DNA of 64,000 nt from assembly GCA_949300365.1 (NCBI GenBank), contig CASGEC010000001.1, positions 439,980 to 503,979 on the forward strand, written 5' to 3'. A program made the translations under genes and the position numbers. The notes under the pieces were generated by a model. The model saw only the letters and a list, made by a program, of their open reading frames with translations. It had not been told where the DNA came from and ran no database searches. Positions 43,248 to 52,950 of this stretch are shown here, one piece after another. Source of the DNA: an uncultured Bacillota bacterium (GTDB lineage Bacteria; Bacillota_I; Bacilli_A; RFN20; CAG-288). Each line of letters opens with the position of its first letter. The stretch's first letter is position 1.

Positions 43248-44234
43248 ATGGAAAACGAAGAACTTCTGAAGGAATTCAGCGAGGCGACCACCAAGATCAA
43301 GGAGCAGATCCACCGCGATATCGTCGGTCAGAACGAAGTCGTCGACAACGTCATCATCGCTATCATCGCCGGTGGAAACGTCCTGTTGGAGGGTGTCCCG
43401 GGAACGGGAAAGACCCGTCTTGTCCGTTCGATGGGACAGACGCTCTCCCTCTCCTTCTCCCGTATCCAGTTCACTCCGGATCTGATGCCGAATGACGTCA
43501 CCGGTACCAACATCATCCGCAAGGACAAGGACGGAAACCTGGTCTCGACCTTCCAGAAAGGTCCGATCTTCGCCCAGATTATCCTCGCGGACGAAATCAA
43601 CCGTGCGACGCCGAAGACCCAGGCCGCCATGCTTGAGGTCATGCAGGAACACAAGGTCACAATCAGCGGTACCTCCTATCCGATGGCCGAACCGTTCTTC
43701 GTCCTTGCGACCCAGAACCCGATCGAGCAGGATGGTACCTATCCGCTTCCGGAAGCCCAGATGGACCGTTTCATGTTCAAGCTCAATATGGCCTATCCGA
43801 CGCAGAAGGAGCTCTCCGACATCGTCAACCTCACCCAGGCCGACCAGTCCGAAAGGGCCGAGAAGGTCGTCGATGGCAAGACCATCCTCGATATGCGCAA
43901 GCTCGCTGTCGGCGTTCCCATCATCGATGAAGTCCTCGACTATGCCATGATGCTTGTCCACAGGACCCATCCGGAAGTCGACAACAGCTCGGAAGTCGCC
44001 AAGAAGTACATCAAGTTCGGCGCTTCTCCGCGTGCCTGCCAGGCCCTTATCACCGGTGCCAAGATCCGTGCCCTGATGAACGGAAACTTCAATGTCTCCT
44101 ATGAGGATATCGATGCCTTGGCCCTTCCTGTCCTCCGTCACCGTATCAAGATCACCTTCAATGCGATCAACGACAACCTCACTGTCGACGACGTCATCCA
44201 TCAACTGATCGAAGAGGCGCACAAGAGGAAGTAG
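43248..44234 (+). CDS. MoxR-family AAA+ ATPase
   Basis: A 328-residue AAA_3 ATPase. Walker A is GVPGTGKT (residues 49-56), Walker B ILADEINRA (around 113-118), and ATQNPIEQDGTYPLPEAQMDRF is the sensor/MoxR signature. A C-terminal lid helical domain follows (SPRACQALITGAK). MoxR proteins act as chaperone-like ATPases together with VWA-domain proteins, which here are encoded by the next three genes. It is 26 nt after the upstream gene and 4 nt before the DUF58 gene. Confidence 0.95.
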   Translation: MENEELLKEFSEATTKIKEQIHRDIVGQNEVVDNVIIAIIAGGNVLLEGVPGTGKTRLVRSMGQTLSLSFSRIQFTPDLMPNDVTGTNIIRKDKDGNLVSTFQKGPIFAQIILADEINRATPKTQAAMLEVMQEHKVTISGTSYPMAEPFFVLATQNPIEQDGTYPLPEAQMDRFMFKLNMAYPTQKELSDIVNLTQADQSERAEKVVDGKTILDMRKLAVGVPIIDEVLDYAMMLVHRTHPEVDNSSEVAKKYIKFGASPRACQALITGAKIRALMNGNFNVSYEDIDALALPVLRHRIKITFNAINDNLTVDDVIHQLIEEAHKRK

Positions 44235-44238
44235 CCTC

Positions 44239-45114
44239 ATGAAACAGATCATCGACGAACGCTTCCTTTCCCAGCTGGAGCTCTTTTCCTTGGCCATCAA
44301 GGACAATGTCGCCGGTCTTTTCGGTGGAAGCCATCAGTCCAAGCGCTATGGCACTTCCTGTGAATTTGCTGACTATCGGCAATACGTCGAAGGCGACGAC
44401 ATCTCCAAGATCGACTGGAACATCTACGGACGCTTCCAGGAACTCTACCTCAAGCTCTATCTGGACGAGAAGCAGATGTATACCAAAATCTACATCGATG
44501 CCTCCCGCTCGATGGCCTTCAACGACAAGGACACCTATGCCCTTCGCCTTGCCGCGGCCTTGGCCTACCTTTCCATTTCGGAGATGGACAGAGTCTCCGT
44601 CTATGCCATCCAGGGAAAGGAAGCCGTCCCGGTCTTCGAGAAGATCATCGGCAGGGAGCGTTTCTTCGAGAATGTCGGCAGGCTCAACAGAATCAACTTC
44701 GGTGGGGAAAGCCTTCTCTCCCAGGCCATCATGCGAAGCGATGTCGGCTATGGCGATGGAAAGAGCATCCTCATCTCCGATTTCCTGACGTACGAGGACT
44801 ATCTCTCCGCCGTGGACTTCCTCAGGGAAAGGCATCGCGACGTCCTCTTTATCCAGCTTCTTTCCCAGGAAGAGATCCGTCCCACGATGCGCGGAAAGAA
44901 CATCCTCTACGATAGCGAGGATGCCGGCCGCTTCTTCCAGGGAAACATCTCCCGTGATATCCTCAACGCCTATCAGAGCGCCCTTTCCTTCATCCAGGAG
45001 AGGCTTAAGAACTACTGTGCCGCAAGGGATGCCGACTTTGCCGTCTATCCGACCAACATGTCCCTTCGCGAGCTATTCACCGATCGTTTGGTGAGAAAGG
45101 GGGTAATCCGATGA
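44239..45114 (+). CDS. DUF58 protein (MoxR-associated, VWA-like)
   Basis: A 291-residue cytoplasmic protein of the DUF58 family, the standard genomic partner of MoxR. Recognisable blocks are GGSHQSKRYGTSCEFADYRQYVEGDDISKIDWNIYGR and the following strand YIDASRSM, a VWA-like metal-site motif (DASRS). It starts 4 nt after moxR and its stop overlaps the next ATG. It probably links the ATPase to the membrane VWA subunits. Confidence 0.93.
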   Translation: MKQIIDERFLSQLELFSLAIKDNVAGLFGGSHQSKRYGTSCEFADYRQYVEGDDISKIDWNIYGRFQELYLKLYLDEKQMYTKIYIDASRSMAFNDKDTYALRLAAALAYLSISEMDRVSVYAIQGKEAVPVFEKIIGRERFFENVGRLNRINFGGESLLSQAIMRSDVGYGDGKSILISDFLTYEDYLSAVDFLRERHRDVLFIQLLSQEEIRPTMRGKNILYDSEDAGRFFQGNISRDILNAYQSALSFIQERLKNYCAARDADFAVYPTNMSLRELFTDRLVRKGVIR

Positions 45115-47003
45115 ATCTTCTCTTTCCGTGGGGCCTCCTTCTCCTTTTGGCCATTCCCGTCCTCATCGTCATCTATATCATCAAGAACAAGTACAAGGAA
45201 AAGACGGTCTCCTCAAGCTATGTCTGGGAACTGAGCAAGAAGTTCCTCAAGAAGAAGAATCCGCTCAGCACCATTGCCAATCTACTCAATCTTATCGTCC
45301 AATGCCTGTGCATCGCCTTCTTGGCCTTCGCCCTTTCCGATCCCGTCCTCACTTTTGAAAACGGCGCCGAGAACGAAGTCTATATCCTCGATGCCTCGGC
45401 AAGCATGGCTACCCTCAACCAGGATGGCTCGACACGTCTGGATGCGGCAAAGAAAGCCATCAAGGAGGATGTCGAGGATGCCGTCAATGGCACGACCTTC
45501 ACCTTGGTCGTCGCCGATTCCTCCAGTCGGGCGCTCTGCCGCCAGATTTCGGACAAGGATGTCTTTAAGGCCTTTGTCGATCGGGTGAGCCTCGACATGG
45601 CCGATTCTTCTCTGGGGGATGCCATGAGCCTTGCCCAGTCGCTTTCCTCGGAGGGAAAGGGAAGCCATTTCCTTCTCTATACCGACCAGGAGCTGAGCCA
45701 GGAACCCGAAGGCTTTGACTATTTCAAGGTTGGCGATACGACGGTCAACTACGCCATCGAGGACCTCCGCCTTTCCTGCGTCGAAGTCGAGGATGTTCCT
45801 TCTATCCTTTTGGAAGCCGATGTCCTCTCCTATAGCGGGGATGCGACCTTGGAAGTCGACTTTACGATCGACGGGAACCTCGTCGGCACCCAGAAGGTCG
45901 ACGTCAAGGATAACGAACTGACGACCGTCTCCTTGACCCTTCCCGATGCCGATGGAAAATACGAAGCCTACTCCGCCATCCAGGCAAAAATCACCAACGA
46001 GGATGACCTTGCCAGCGATAGCGAATACTGTCTCTATGATTCCAGTGACTTCGATACGACCAACATCCTCATCGTCAGCAATTCCCCCTTCTACTTCCGC
46101 TCGGCCTTCCGCGCCCTCAACCGAAACGGAATGAAGATTTCCTATCAGGAGATCTCCCCGGCTTTGTATTCCCTTTATGCGGGATCCTTTGGCTATGACA
46201 TCACGATCTTCGATAGCTATTCGCCCCAGAAGCTTCCGGCCGATAGCGCCGTCTGGCTCTTCAACACGGGCGAAAGCATACCCGATTCTGGCTTCTATGC
46301 CCAGAAAGCGGTGACCGTCGAGGATCCGGGCATCAAGGCAGAGTACGCCCAGAATACCAAGGACGTGCTCTATCAGGAACTGACCAAGAACCTGATCCAG
46401 AGGGACATCACCATCAAGTCCTACATGCGCTATACCCTCACCGAGGACTTTACGACGATTTTGACCTATGACAACCTTCCCTTCGTCTTTGCCGGAAGGA
46501 ATGCCCTCAGCCAGAGAGAGATCGTCTTCAACTTCGATCTCCACGATTCCGATTTTCCCTTGCTTGCGGACTTCGTCACTTTGATGCGCAACTGCATCAA
46601 CTACTCCAATCCCAGCATCCTGACTGAGTTCAACTACAAGGCCCATGACGTCGTCACCTTCTCCTTCCCGGATGTCGCTACCTCGGCCAAGATCGTGACC
46701 CCTTCCAACAAGGAGGAATACGTTGAGGCCCAGGATATCCAGAGCTATGTCCTTGAGGAAGTGGGCACATACCAGATCGAAGTGAGCCTTCTTACGGGAA
46801 AGACAAGGACGATGAAGCTCTATAGCGCCTTCCCCACAAGCGAGAGCAAGCCGCTTCCTGTTGCCGAACAGGCTTTTAAGATTTCTTTGGACAGTCAGGC
46901 GACAAAGGCCGTCCGCCTCTTCGATGCGATACTTCCTGTCGCCATCGTCGCGGCCCTCTTCCTCCTGACGGATTGGATCATTTACAGCCATGAACAATTT
47001 TAA
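45111..47003 (+). CDS. BatA-like membrane protein with VWA domain
   Basis: A 630-residue protein in the BatA/aerotolerance layout: two N-terminal membrane helices (about 5-24, 57-76), a VWA domain with MIDAS Asp94-x-Ser96-x-Ser98 (DASAS), long beta-rich extracytoplasmic domains, and a final membrane helix (about 605-625). The mid-region (about 230-590) contains Ig-like and GATase-like segments (ILIVSNSPFYFRSAFRAL). The ATG overlaps the DUF58 stop and the last 14 bases overlap the next gene. Confidence 0.88.
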   Translation: MNLLFPWGLLLLLAIPVLIVIYIIKNKYKEKTVSSSYVWELSKKFLKKKNPLSTIANLLNLIVQCLCIAFLAFALSDPVLTFENGAENEVYILDASASMATLNQDGSTRLDAAKKAIKEDVEDAVNGTTFTLVVADSSSRALCRQISDKDVFKAFVDRVSLDMADSSLGDAMSLAQSLSSEGKGSHFLLYTDQELSQEPEGFDYFKVGDTTVNYAIEDLRLSCVEVEDVPSILLEADVLSYSGDATLEVDFTIDGNLVGTQKVDVKDNELTTVSLTLPDADGKYEAYSAIQAKITNEDDLASDSEYCLYDSSDFDTTNILIVSNSPFYFRSAFRALNRNGMKISYQEISPALYSLYAGSFGYDITIFDSYSPQKLPADSAVWLFNTGESIPDSGFYAQKAVTVEDPGIKAEYAQNTKDVLYQELTKNLIQRDITIKSYMRYTLTEDFTTILTYDNLPFVFAGRNALSQREIVFNFDLHDSDFPLLADFVTLMRNCINYSNPSILTEFNYKAHDVVTFSFPDVATSAKIVTPSNKEEYVEAQDIQSYVLEEVGTYQIEVSLLTGKTRTMKLYSAFPTSESKPLPVAEQAFKISLDSQATKAVRLFDAILPVAIVAALFLLTDWIIYSHEQF

Positions 47004-49680
47004 GCTTGGAAACCCTTGGTTGCTCTTCCTCCTCTTGCCCCTTGCCGCCATCATCGTCGTCGGCTTTTTCCTGATGCGGAAGGAAAAGCGCTACACGAAG
47101 AAGAACATCGCCTCCTTCTGTCTCCACCTTGTCATCGCCTTTCTCGTCTCCTTCGCCTTTGCCGACCCCCAGTTTCTGAAGGTCGGAAGGGAAAGCGAAG
47201 TCTTTCTTCTTGTCGACATGTCGGCAAGCGAAAAGGCTTCATTGGACGATCTTGAAGACACCGTAAGGAACGTCCGGGAAGAAGCCCTCAAGCAGAACAA
47301 CACCAAGGTCGGCGTCATCGCCTTTGCCAAGAACGCCAAAGTCGTCTCCAAGGCCGGCGAGAACTTCCCCGGACTCGAGGAAGTCTATGAAGACAACGCC
47401 TTTGACTATTCGGCGACGGATATCGAGTCGGCCCTTCTCTTCACGGTGGACCAGTTCGACAAGGAAGCCTTCAAGAGGATCGTCCTCGTCTCCGATGGCA
47501 ACGAGACAGACGGCGAAGCCATCGATGCCTTGGAAAGCCTTTTGAGGCAAGGCATTGCCATCGATGCCATCGATCTGCAGGCGGATTTCCCACAGGAAGT
47601 CTCCCTGACGGGAATCGACTACACCGAAAACGCCTACCTCAACCGCCAGGAAAATCTCACCGCCTCCATCAATGCCGCCGTACCGACGGATGCCACGATC
47701 GTCCTCTCAAAGGACAACACGACCATTGAGCAGAAGAATATCCACCTCCAGTCGGGACTCAACATCCTCTCCTTTCCTTTGGATACGTCCGTGGAAGGCC
47801 AATTTGCCTACAAGATCGAAATCACCAAGCAGGGCGATCTCCCTTTCAAGGATTCCTTTGCGGAAAACAACAGCCGGCAATTCAGTCAGAGCGTCACGGG
47901 AGACTTCAACATCCTCTTTTTGGGAACGGCACAATCCCAGTTGACGCAGTTTGAGTCCCTTTCCGGACTCTCCGAAGGAACGACGATCGATTCCTATATC
48001 GGCAAGGCGGATATCCCCTATACCCTTGAGGAACTGATGGACTATGACGAAGTCGTCCTTGCCAATACCGACCTGACGACTTTGAACCACTATTCGGAAT
48101 TCGTCAACAACCTGACGACGGCCGTCAAGGTCTATGGTAAGTCCGTCTTCACCTTCGATGGCACCTATGTCGGAAACACCAATGACCCGGCCCTTGTCCT
48201 CTACAACGACCTTCTTCCCGTCCAGTACCAGCCGGATGATTCCAGGGCCCTTGTCCTCATCATCGACTCCTCCGGATCCATGGGCGGAAACAACCTCAAC
48301 ATGGCAATCCAAGGAGCCAAGAAAGTCGTCGACCAGATGGATGTCAACGATTCGATCGCCGTCGTCACCTTCGACACCAAGACACAGATCCCGGTCACCA
48401 TGACCACGATCCGCAACGAGGAGAACCGCCAGGACATCAAGGACAAGATCGACCGCATCACCGATGGTGGGGGAACGAACATGCTCCAGGCTCTTGACGA
48501 AGCCTACAAGCAGATTCAGGGCGTCACGGCCGAATACAAGGATATCGTCACCCTTTCCGATGGTATCGCCGGCGACAGTCCGGATGACCTGAAGGATTAC
48601 GTCACCCAGATGAGTTTCTCCAATATCTCCTGCTCTTTCATCAATATCCTCGATCGGGAAGGCGAGGAGCTCATGAAGACTTTGGCCAAGCTCGGAAACG
48701 GCCAATATCGGTACGTTGATTCCGCCTTGGGCCTTGACGAGATCATCGTCGACACGATCTCGGAGGAAATCATCGATACCATCATCGAAAAGGATTCCTC
48801 CATCATCTATCAGATGAAGGACGACCCCTCCATGGCCAACGGCGTCTACAACAACCTCAGCAACATCACCGGCTACAACTACTGCCGCATGAAAAGCGGT
48901 GCCAACACCGTCCTTGCCGTCCAGTATATCCACACCAATTCCGAAAACGAGCTCAGCGTCATCGCCGTCCCTCTCTATGCCTACTGGAACTTCGGGAAGG
49001 GCAAGGTCTCTTCCTTCACCTCCTCCCTGGATACGTCATGGACCAACAAGCTCTGGAAATCCGCGTCCGGACAGACCTTCTTCAAGAACATGGTCACCGA
49101 AAGCCTTCCGGGAAGCTACCAAAGCTCCATCCTCGACGTCGAATTCACGGCAAACGGCTCGACGATGGATGTCGCCGTCACCCCGAACGTCGATACCGAA
49201 AACGCGCGCGTGACGATGTCAGTCACTTCCCTTAGTGGCAGCAAGGAGACGTTATCCTATACCCTCACCTACAACGGCACAAGCTTCCTAGGAAAGATCG
49301 AGACGCCGACGATCGGCTTCTATGACGCCAAAATCGACTTCCAAAGGCTGGACGAGGAAAAGAAGGAATACGTCACCTATGAGACCGCCACAATCCGCTT
49401 CAGCTTCGACTATTCCTCCGAGTTCAACTTTTTCGACGACAAGACCAATAGCCTTCTCTATCAGCTCTCTTCCCAAAGCGGTGGCTTTATGCTTGCCAAG
49501 GACAACATCCACTTCAGCATGGACGATAGCCAGCTCAGCGACGCGCAATACGAATCCGCGATGGTCTGGTTCCTCCTTGCCGCCGTCATCGTCTATCTTG
49601 GAGACATCGCCCTGAGAAAGACGATCTTCAAGCGGAAGAAGAAGGTCGAGACGACAGATCCGCCGGCTAACTACTTCTAA
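46990..49680 (+). CDS. Large membrane protein with two VWA domains
   Basis: An 896-residue protein, the last of the MoxR operon. Two N-terminal membrane helices (about 10-28, 40-58) precede a first VWA-like domain whose metal motif is Asp76-x-Ser78-x-Ser80 (DMSAS). A linker and GATase-like region (about 300-400, DFNILFLGTAQSQL) follow, then a second VWA with a canonical MIDAS at Asp426-Ser430 (DSSGSMGG) and later Thr/Asp elements (TDGGGTNMLQAL, TLSDGIAGD). A C-terminal membrane helix (about 858-876) ends in a Lys-rich tail. Two VWA domains in one chain suggests it combines the roles of two Bat proteins. The ATG lies inside the preceding gene's end. Confidence 0.88.
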   Translation: MNNFKLGNPWLLFLLLPLAAIIVVGFFLMRKEKRYTKKNIASFCLHLVIAFLVSFAFADPQFLKVGRESEVFLLVDMSASEKASLDDLEDTVRNVREEALKQNNTKVGVIAFAKNAKVVSKAGENFPGLEEVYEDNAFDYSATDIESALLFTVDQFDKEAFKRIVLVSDGNETDGEAIDALESLLRQGIAIDAIDLQADFPQEVSLTGIDYTENAYLNRQENLTASINAAVPTDATIVLSKDNTTIEQKNIHLQSGLNILSFPLDTSVEGQFAYKIEITKQGDLPFKDSFAENNSRQFSQSVTGDFNILFLGTAQSQLTQFESLSGLSEGTTIDSYIGKADIPYTLEELMDYDEVVLANTDLTTLNHYSEFVNNLTTAVKVYGKSVFTFDGTYVGNTNDPALVLYNDLLPVQYQPDDSRALVLIIDSSGSMGGNNLNMAIQGAKKVVDQMDVNDSIAVVTFDTKTQIPVTMTTIRNEENRQDIKDKIDRITDGGGTNMLQALDEAYKQIQGVTAEYKDIVTLSDGIAGDSPDDLKDYVTQMSFSNISCSFINILDREGEELMKTLAKLGNGQYRYVDSALGLDEIIVDTISEEIIDTIIEKDSSIIYQMKDDPSMANGVYNNLSNITGYNYCRMKSGANTVLAVQYIHTNSENELSVIAVPLYAYWNFGKGKVSSFTSSLDTSWTNKLWKSASGQTFFKNMVTESLPGSYQSSILDVEFTANGSTMDVAVTPNVDTENARVTMSVTSLSGSKETLSYTLTYNGTSFLGKIETPTIGFYDAKIDFQRLDEEKKEYVTYETATIRFSFDYSSEFNFFDDKTNSLLYQLSSQSGGFMLAKDNIHFSMDDSQLSDAQYESAMVWFLLAAVIVYLGDIALRKTIFKRKKKVETTDPPANYF

Positions 49681-49697
49681 AAGAGATAAGTCACGGG

Positions 49698-49734
49698 GCT
49701 GTCCGGAAATCAAGGTTGTCCGGACAGCCCTTTT
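49698..49734 (+). terminator. Terminator-like hairpin formed by the IS end after the MoxR operon
   Basis: GGCTGTCCGG ... CCGGACAGCC followed by CTTTTCGTTT, 18 nt past the stop codon of the last operon gene. The operon appears to use the IS terminal repeat as its terminator. Confidence 0.7.
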
Positions 49735-49739
49735 CGTTT

Positions 49740-50480
49740 GCCTGCCTTCCGCTTTCCGGCCTCTTTCCGCGCCATCCCACGACTGGAACTTGACGTAGTT
49801 CCCGCTGTCGTATCCAGCGTCTGAGCAAAGAAGGGCTGGGCATCTCCCGTAAAGCCTTTGCAACTTTATCATAACCAAAGGAAGCGTCTTAGTGTCTTTT
49901 CTTTCTTTTGCTAAAAATACAGACGTTATTATGCCAGGCAAACTGCAAGGAGCATTCCCTGTGTCCTTATTACAGCCTCTGGAATGCCGTTTGCCTTTTT
50001 CCCTTTCCGGAAGGGATGTATTCCGGATTGCCGCCTTCCTCGGAGACCGCCTTTGCTAGCGCCGTCATCTCCTTTGCCATGTCGGACAAGGACAGGATGC
50101 TCTCGGGATGGACATCGATGTCGGCCTCGGCCATCAACTTGGCGAAGTTCTCTAAGAGCTTGGCGATCCTCATGGTCGACTTCCAGCGGTACTTGTGCTT
50201 GTTTGCGTTGGCTTCGAATTTCAAGCTGTCGAGGAGCGTGTCGCCGAGGGGACTGATTCCCGTTTCGGCGCAGATCTTGGACGTAATGCTCGAATAGATG
50301 GCATCAATGGGGTCGGGCAGGCCCAGGACGAAGTCACAGAAAACGGGCATGGCAATGGGAATCCGGAAAGGTACATCATGCGAAGGTCAAGACCACAGTC
50401 GGCCGCCATTACCATGAGAGAGGAGTCTTCCTTCCCGAAGGCATAGAAAACGACGGCAGGGAGGAGGTCCCACGGGATTT
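49740..50480 (-). pseudogene. IS1182-family transposase, frameshifted and internally deleted
   Basis: Three minus-strand pieces in different frames keep family-specific blocks in the right order. The N-terminal piece (about 50460-50340) has VVFYAFGKE and LDLRMMYLSGF. The next (50350-49970) has GDTLLDSLKFEANANKHKYRWK, matching the DGTKIEANAN..F.WK element. The last (49941 to about 49740) has SDAGYDSGNYVKF. The remainder, including the C-terminal catalytic region, is missing. Not functional. Confidence 0.8.
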
Positions 50481-50842
50481 AGGGCCTTAAAGCGAGTTCG
50501 TCAAAAGGCAGGTCGTGGAAGCAGAAAGCCACCCCGGGACCTCCAAGTAGGGGGGAGATAACCGTCAAGGGGTTCCCATTCCGCCTCCCTTCCCTGAAAG
50601 TAATTAGAAAAAAGGGACATTTCGGGTTAAATTTGGACAAGTAAAAACCATCGGTTCAAAACTTGGATTTTACGAAAGGAATTCCGGCATCGGGACAAAC
50701 CGATGCATTTTCTAATTTGCCAACTTTTCGGAAAATTTATATTGTCACACACAAAAAAGGACTGTCCGGACAACCTTGATTTCCGAACAGCCCCACTTGT
50801 TTTCAGCTGTCTTTGTGCTATCGCTCTAATACAAGTCGACAC

Positions 50843-50863
50843 CTCTACTAGAAAAACGATACC
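50843..50863. repeat. Left copy of a 21-bp motif flanking the AT-rich island (inverted)
   Basis: A 21-bp sequence containing CTACTAGAAAAACGATACC. Its exact reverse complement occurs at 53065-53085 on the other side of the two-gene island. Confidence 0.85.
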
Positions 50864-50935
50864 TTTAACAATTGTTACTTTATCTATTTTTTTGAGGAGA
50901 AATTATTTTCAATCATTATTTCTAATTCGATAACG

Positions 50936-51490
50936 CTAATATTTTCTCACAGTTTTTAAATATTCTTCATCTGACATTCCAGAAATCAAAGGTTTAGTTA
51001 TTTCTTTGACAAGCAAATTGGATGAGACATATTTATCTCCAAGTTGATCATTTAAATAATTCTTAAAAAGATTAACAAAATCATAAATACAAGTTTCAAA
51101 ATTATTATAGCAATTTTCGCCAAACACAACTGGCGAGGTATTATCAGGACATTCGCACCATTTGTTATTCCATTTAGCAAAAACTTGGGTATGCGTTTTA
51201 TGAAAATCATTAGAAAGATATTCAAAAAATATATATTTATATTCAACTTTATTTGTTTCGCACCATAAACGAATAAGCTCAGCAATATCCCAGCACCAAC
51301 CGCAATTGTTCGCAACTACTTGATCAGGAGAAGAAAAGACATATGGTTCACCACCTAGTTTTGAATAATCATCATTTGGTGAAATTTTATGAATTTTTCC
51401 TTTAACATCCATATATCCGTAATCAATATTGCGGATATAATTGAAAAAATCATCAGCATTATAATTTAATACGCGAGTTAAAGTTTCCAT
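50936..51490 (-). CDS. Transglutaminase-like (papain-fold) protein
   Basis: A 184-residue, AT-rich gene. The pattern NNCGWCWDIAEL, then KTHTQVFAKWNNKWCECPDN, fits the Cys-His-Asp triad of transglutaminase-like domains, with candidates Cys66, His100 and Asp116. There is no signal peptide, so it probably acts in the cytoplasm. The family includes proteases, amidases and transglutaminases; the activity here is unknown. Codon use and base composition differ sharply from the backbone, indicating transfer. It lies 25 bp downstream of the AlbA_2-family gene on the same strand. Confidence 0.72.
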   Translation of the reverse strand: METLTRVLNYNADDFFNYIRNIDYGYMDVKGKIHKISPNDDYSKLGGEPYVFSSPDQVVANNCGWCWDIAELIRLWCETNKVEYKYIFFEYLSNDFHKTHTQVFAKWNNKWCECPDNTSPVVFGENCYNNFETCIYDFVNLFKNYLNDQLGDKYVSSNLLVKEITKPLISGMSDEEYLKTVRKY

Positions 51491-51515
51491 GTGTTTTCTC
51501 CAAACTTAAAATTGC

Positions 51516-52931
51516 CTAATTAAATTTATGATCATTATTGTCAATAATTTGCCAATATCCTGTTTTGTTTGAGCCAATACGTTTAATTAAAGACAAGTGT
51601 TTTAACTTAACAATAGTATTTTGAACCGTGGTTTTACCCGTATTAGTTATCTTCGCTATTCCTATTTGTGACATTTTAGGGTTTTCTTTAATTGCATATA
51701 GTATTTTTAATTCTGTTTTGCTTAGTTTATCTGCCAATTTATCTACCGATTTATCTACCAAATCTTTAAACGAACGAATCCAGTTATAAGGAATAGTAAC
51801 TATAATTGAATCCTCGTTAATTTGAAAAGCTTTTCTTCCAAAATTAGAAACAATTAAAGGATTTCCCTTACCCGTTCTTTCACTTAAATGAGTTGCAAGA
51901 AAAATAGAAGACAGGTCTTCATTAACCGGTATGCTGTATCCCTTGTAAAATCCTTCAATGGTTTGTCTTGGAGCAAGGGATGAAAAAGAGGTTATCTCAA
52001 TTCTGTCTTCAAAAAAAGTAATCATGGGAGCAACTCTTCTTAGCCAATTATTGTGAATAAAAGCATTTTTTACAGCCTCATTAAAACAGTCTTGATTAAA
52101 AAGAGGGACATCTGTTCTTGTTCCAATATGGATATCTTCTATAGATTTAGTCATATTAATAGAATCGGCATAATCAATTATTCTGTCTATAACCGATACT
52201 AAACTTTGATTTCCAAATTCTTTTACAGAAAATAGCTTTTTTGATTTATCTAGTCCAGAAAAAATTGATACTCTAACTGGGATGGAACCATTGTCGGCTA
52301 AAAAGCACGCCAACATATTATATTTTCCGTTTTCACACAACAAATGCATATTTATTTTAAAAGTTCCATCATTAAATATTAGATTTCTACCTAAATAATA
52401 ATTTTTTAACTGTGAAAAAGTTAAATCTTGTATTGGTGATTCGGTATTAATCATTGTAGGGTAGCCTTTGATTAATACATTCCAAAGTAAGCCTTCTCTT
52501 TCTGGATATTTTTCTAATGAAGCAATGCTTGAACCAATTCTTGAATATCGTATTTTATTGAAAGAGGTCGGTACGTTTTTCGCACAAGGAATAGTTAAAA
52601 CTATTACTCTTTTGTTATTTATAAAAATTTCATTAAATTTAAAAGCTATAGAAGGCTTAAGATTCCTTGCCAAATAGTTTTGAAATGGTTCATTTTTATA
52701 ACTACAAAATGGATTTATGTTAGTGCCTCTAACATCATGTTTTTTATCATCGATTCCCCAAACTAAATAACCATATTCTTTTCCCAAAATGGATGCAGAA
52801 TTGGATAATGCAGATATGTATTGACCTATTTTCTCCTCTTCAAACCAATTTACCTTAAATTCAAACCATTCTTCTTCATCACTTCTTTTAATTAGATCAT
52901 TAACAACATCAATCAAATTTATTTTAATCAT
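51516..52931 (-). CDS. AlbA_2 (Schlafen-like) putative DNA/RNA-binding regulator with winged helix
   Basis: A 471-residue, AT-rich gene. The N-terminal AlbA_2 domain is clear (EWFEFKVNWF ... GQYISALSNSASILGKEYGYLVWGIDD). The C-terminal HATPase-like block follows (NAFIHNNW, FEDRIEITSF, ERTGKGNPLIVSNFGRKAF, VTIPYNW). A short linker of four-residue repeats (LVDKSVDKLADKLSKTE, about 388-404) leads to a C-terminal winged helix (KILYAIKENPKMSQIGIAKITNTGKTTVQNTI). Such proteins are usually annotated as ATP-binding or transcriptional regulators and are common in mobile and defence-related regions. A decayed relative lies at 8992-9300. Confidence 0.85.
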   Translation of the reverse strand: MIKINLIDVVNDLIKRSDEEEWFEFKVNWFEEEKIGQYISALSNSASILGKEYGYLVWGIDDKKHDVRGTNINPFCSYKNEPFQNYLARNLKPSIAFKFNEIFINNKRVIVLTIPCAKNVPTSFNKIRYSRIGSSIASLEKYPEREGLLWNVLIKGYPTMINTESPIQDLTFSQLKNYYLGRNLIFNDGTFKINMHLLCENGKYNMLACFLADNGSIPVRVSIFSGLDKSKKLFSVKEFGNQSLVSVIDRIIDYADSINMTKSIEDIHIGTRTDVPLFNQDCFNEAVKNAFIHNNWLRRVAPMITFFEDRIEITSFSSLAPRQTIEGFYKGYSIPVNEDLSSIFLATHLSERTGKGNPLIVSNFGRKAFQINEDSIIVTIPYNWIRSFKDLVDKSVDKLADKLSKTELKILYAIKENPKMSQIGIAKITNTGKTTVQNTIVKLKHLSLIKRIGSNKTGYWQIIDNNDHKFN

Positions 52932-52950
52932 ATTTAAATTATATCAGGTT

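Larger units (their letters stand above)
49695..50794 (-). mobile_element. Degraded IS1182-like insertion sequence with 40-bp terminal inverted repeats
   Basis: The ends 49695-49734 and about 50755-50794 are inverted copies differing at only two of 40 positions, and both start GGGGCTGT at the outer tip. Each end can also fold on itself (GGCTGTCCGG ... CCGGACAGCC). The 1.1-kb interior holds transposase remnants on the minus strand in several frames. Full IS1182 elements are usually longer (about 1.6-1.9 kb), so internal deletion has occurred. The left end begins 15 bp after the stop of the MoxR operon. I see no convincing target-site duplication. Confidence 0.85.

Noticed and set aside
49680..50800. 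Target-site duplication around the IS1182-like element
   Set aside because: The flanks share at most two bases (AC), which is not evidence.
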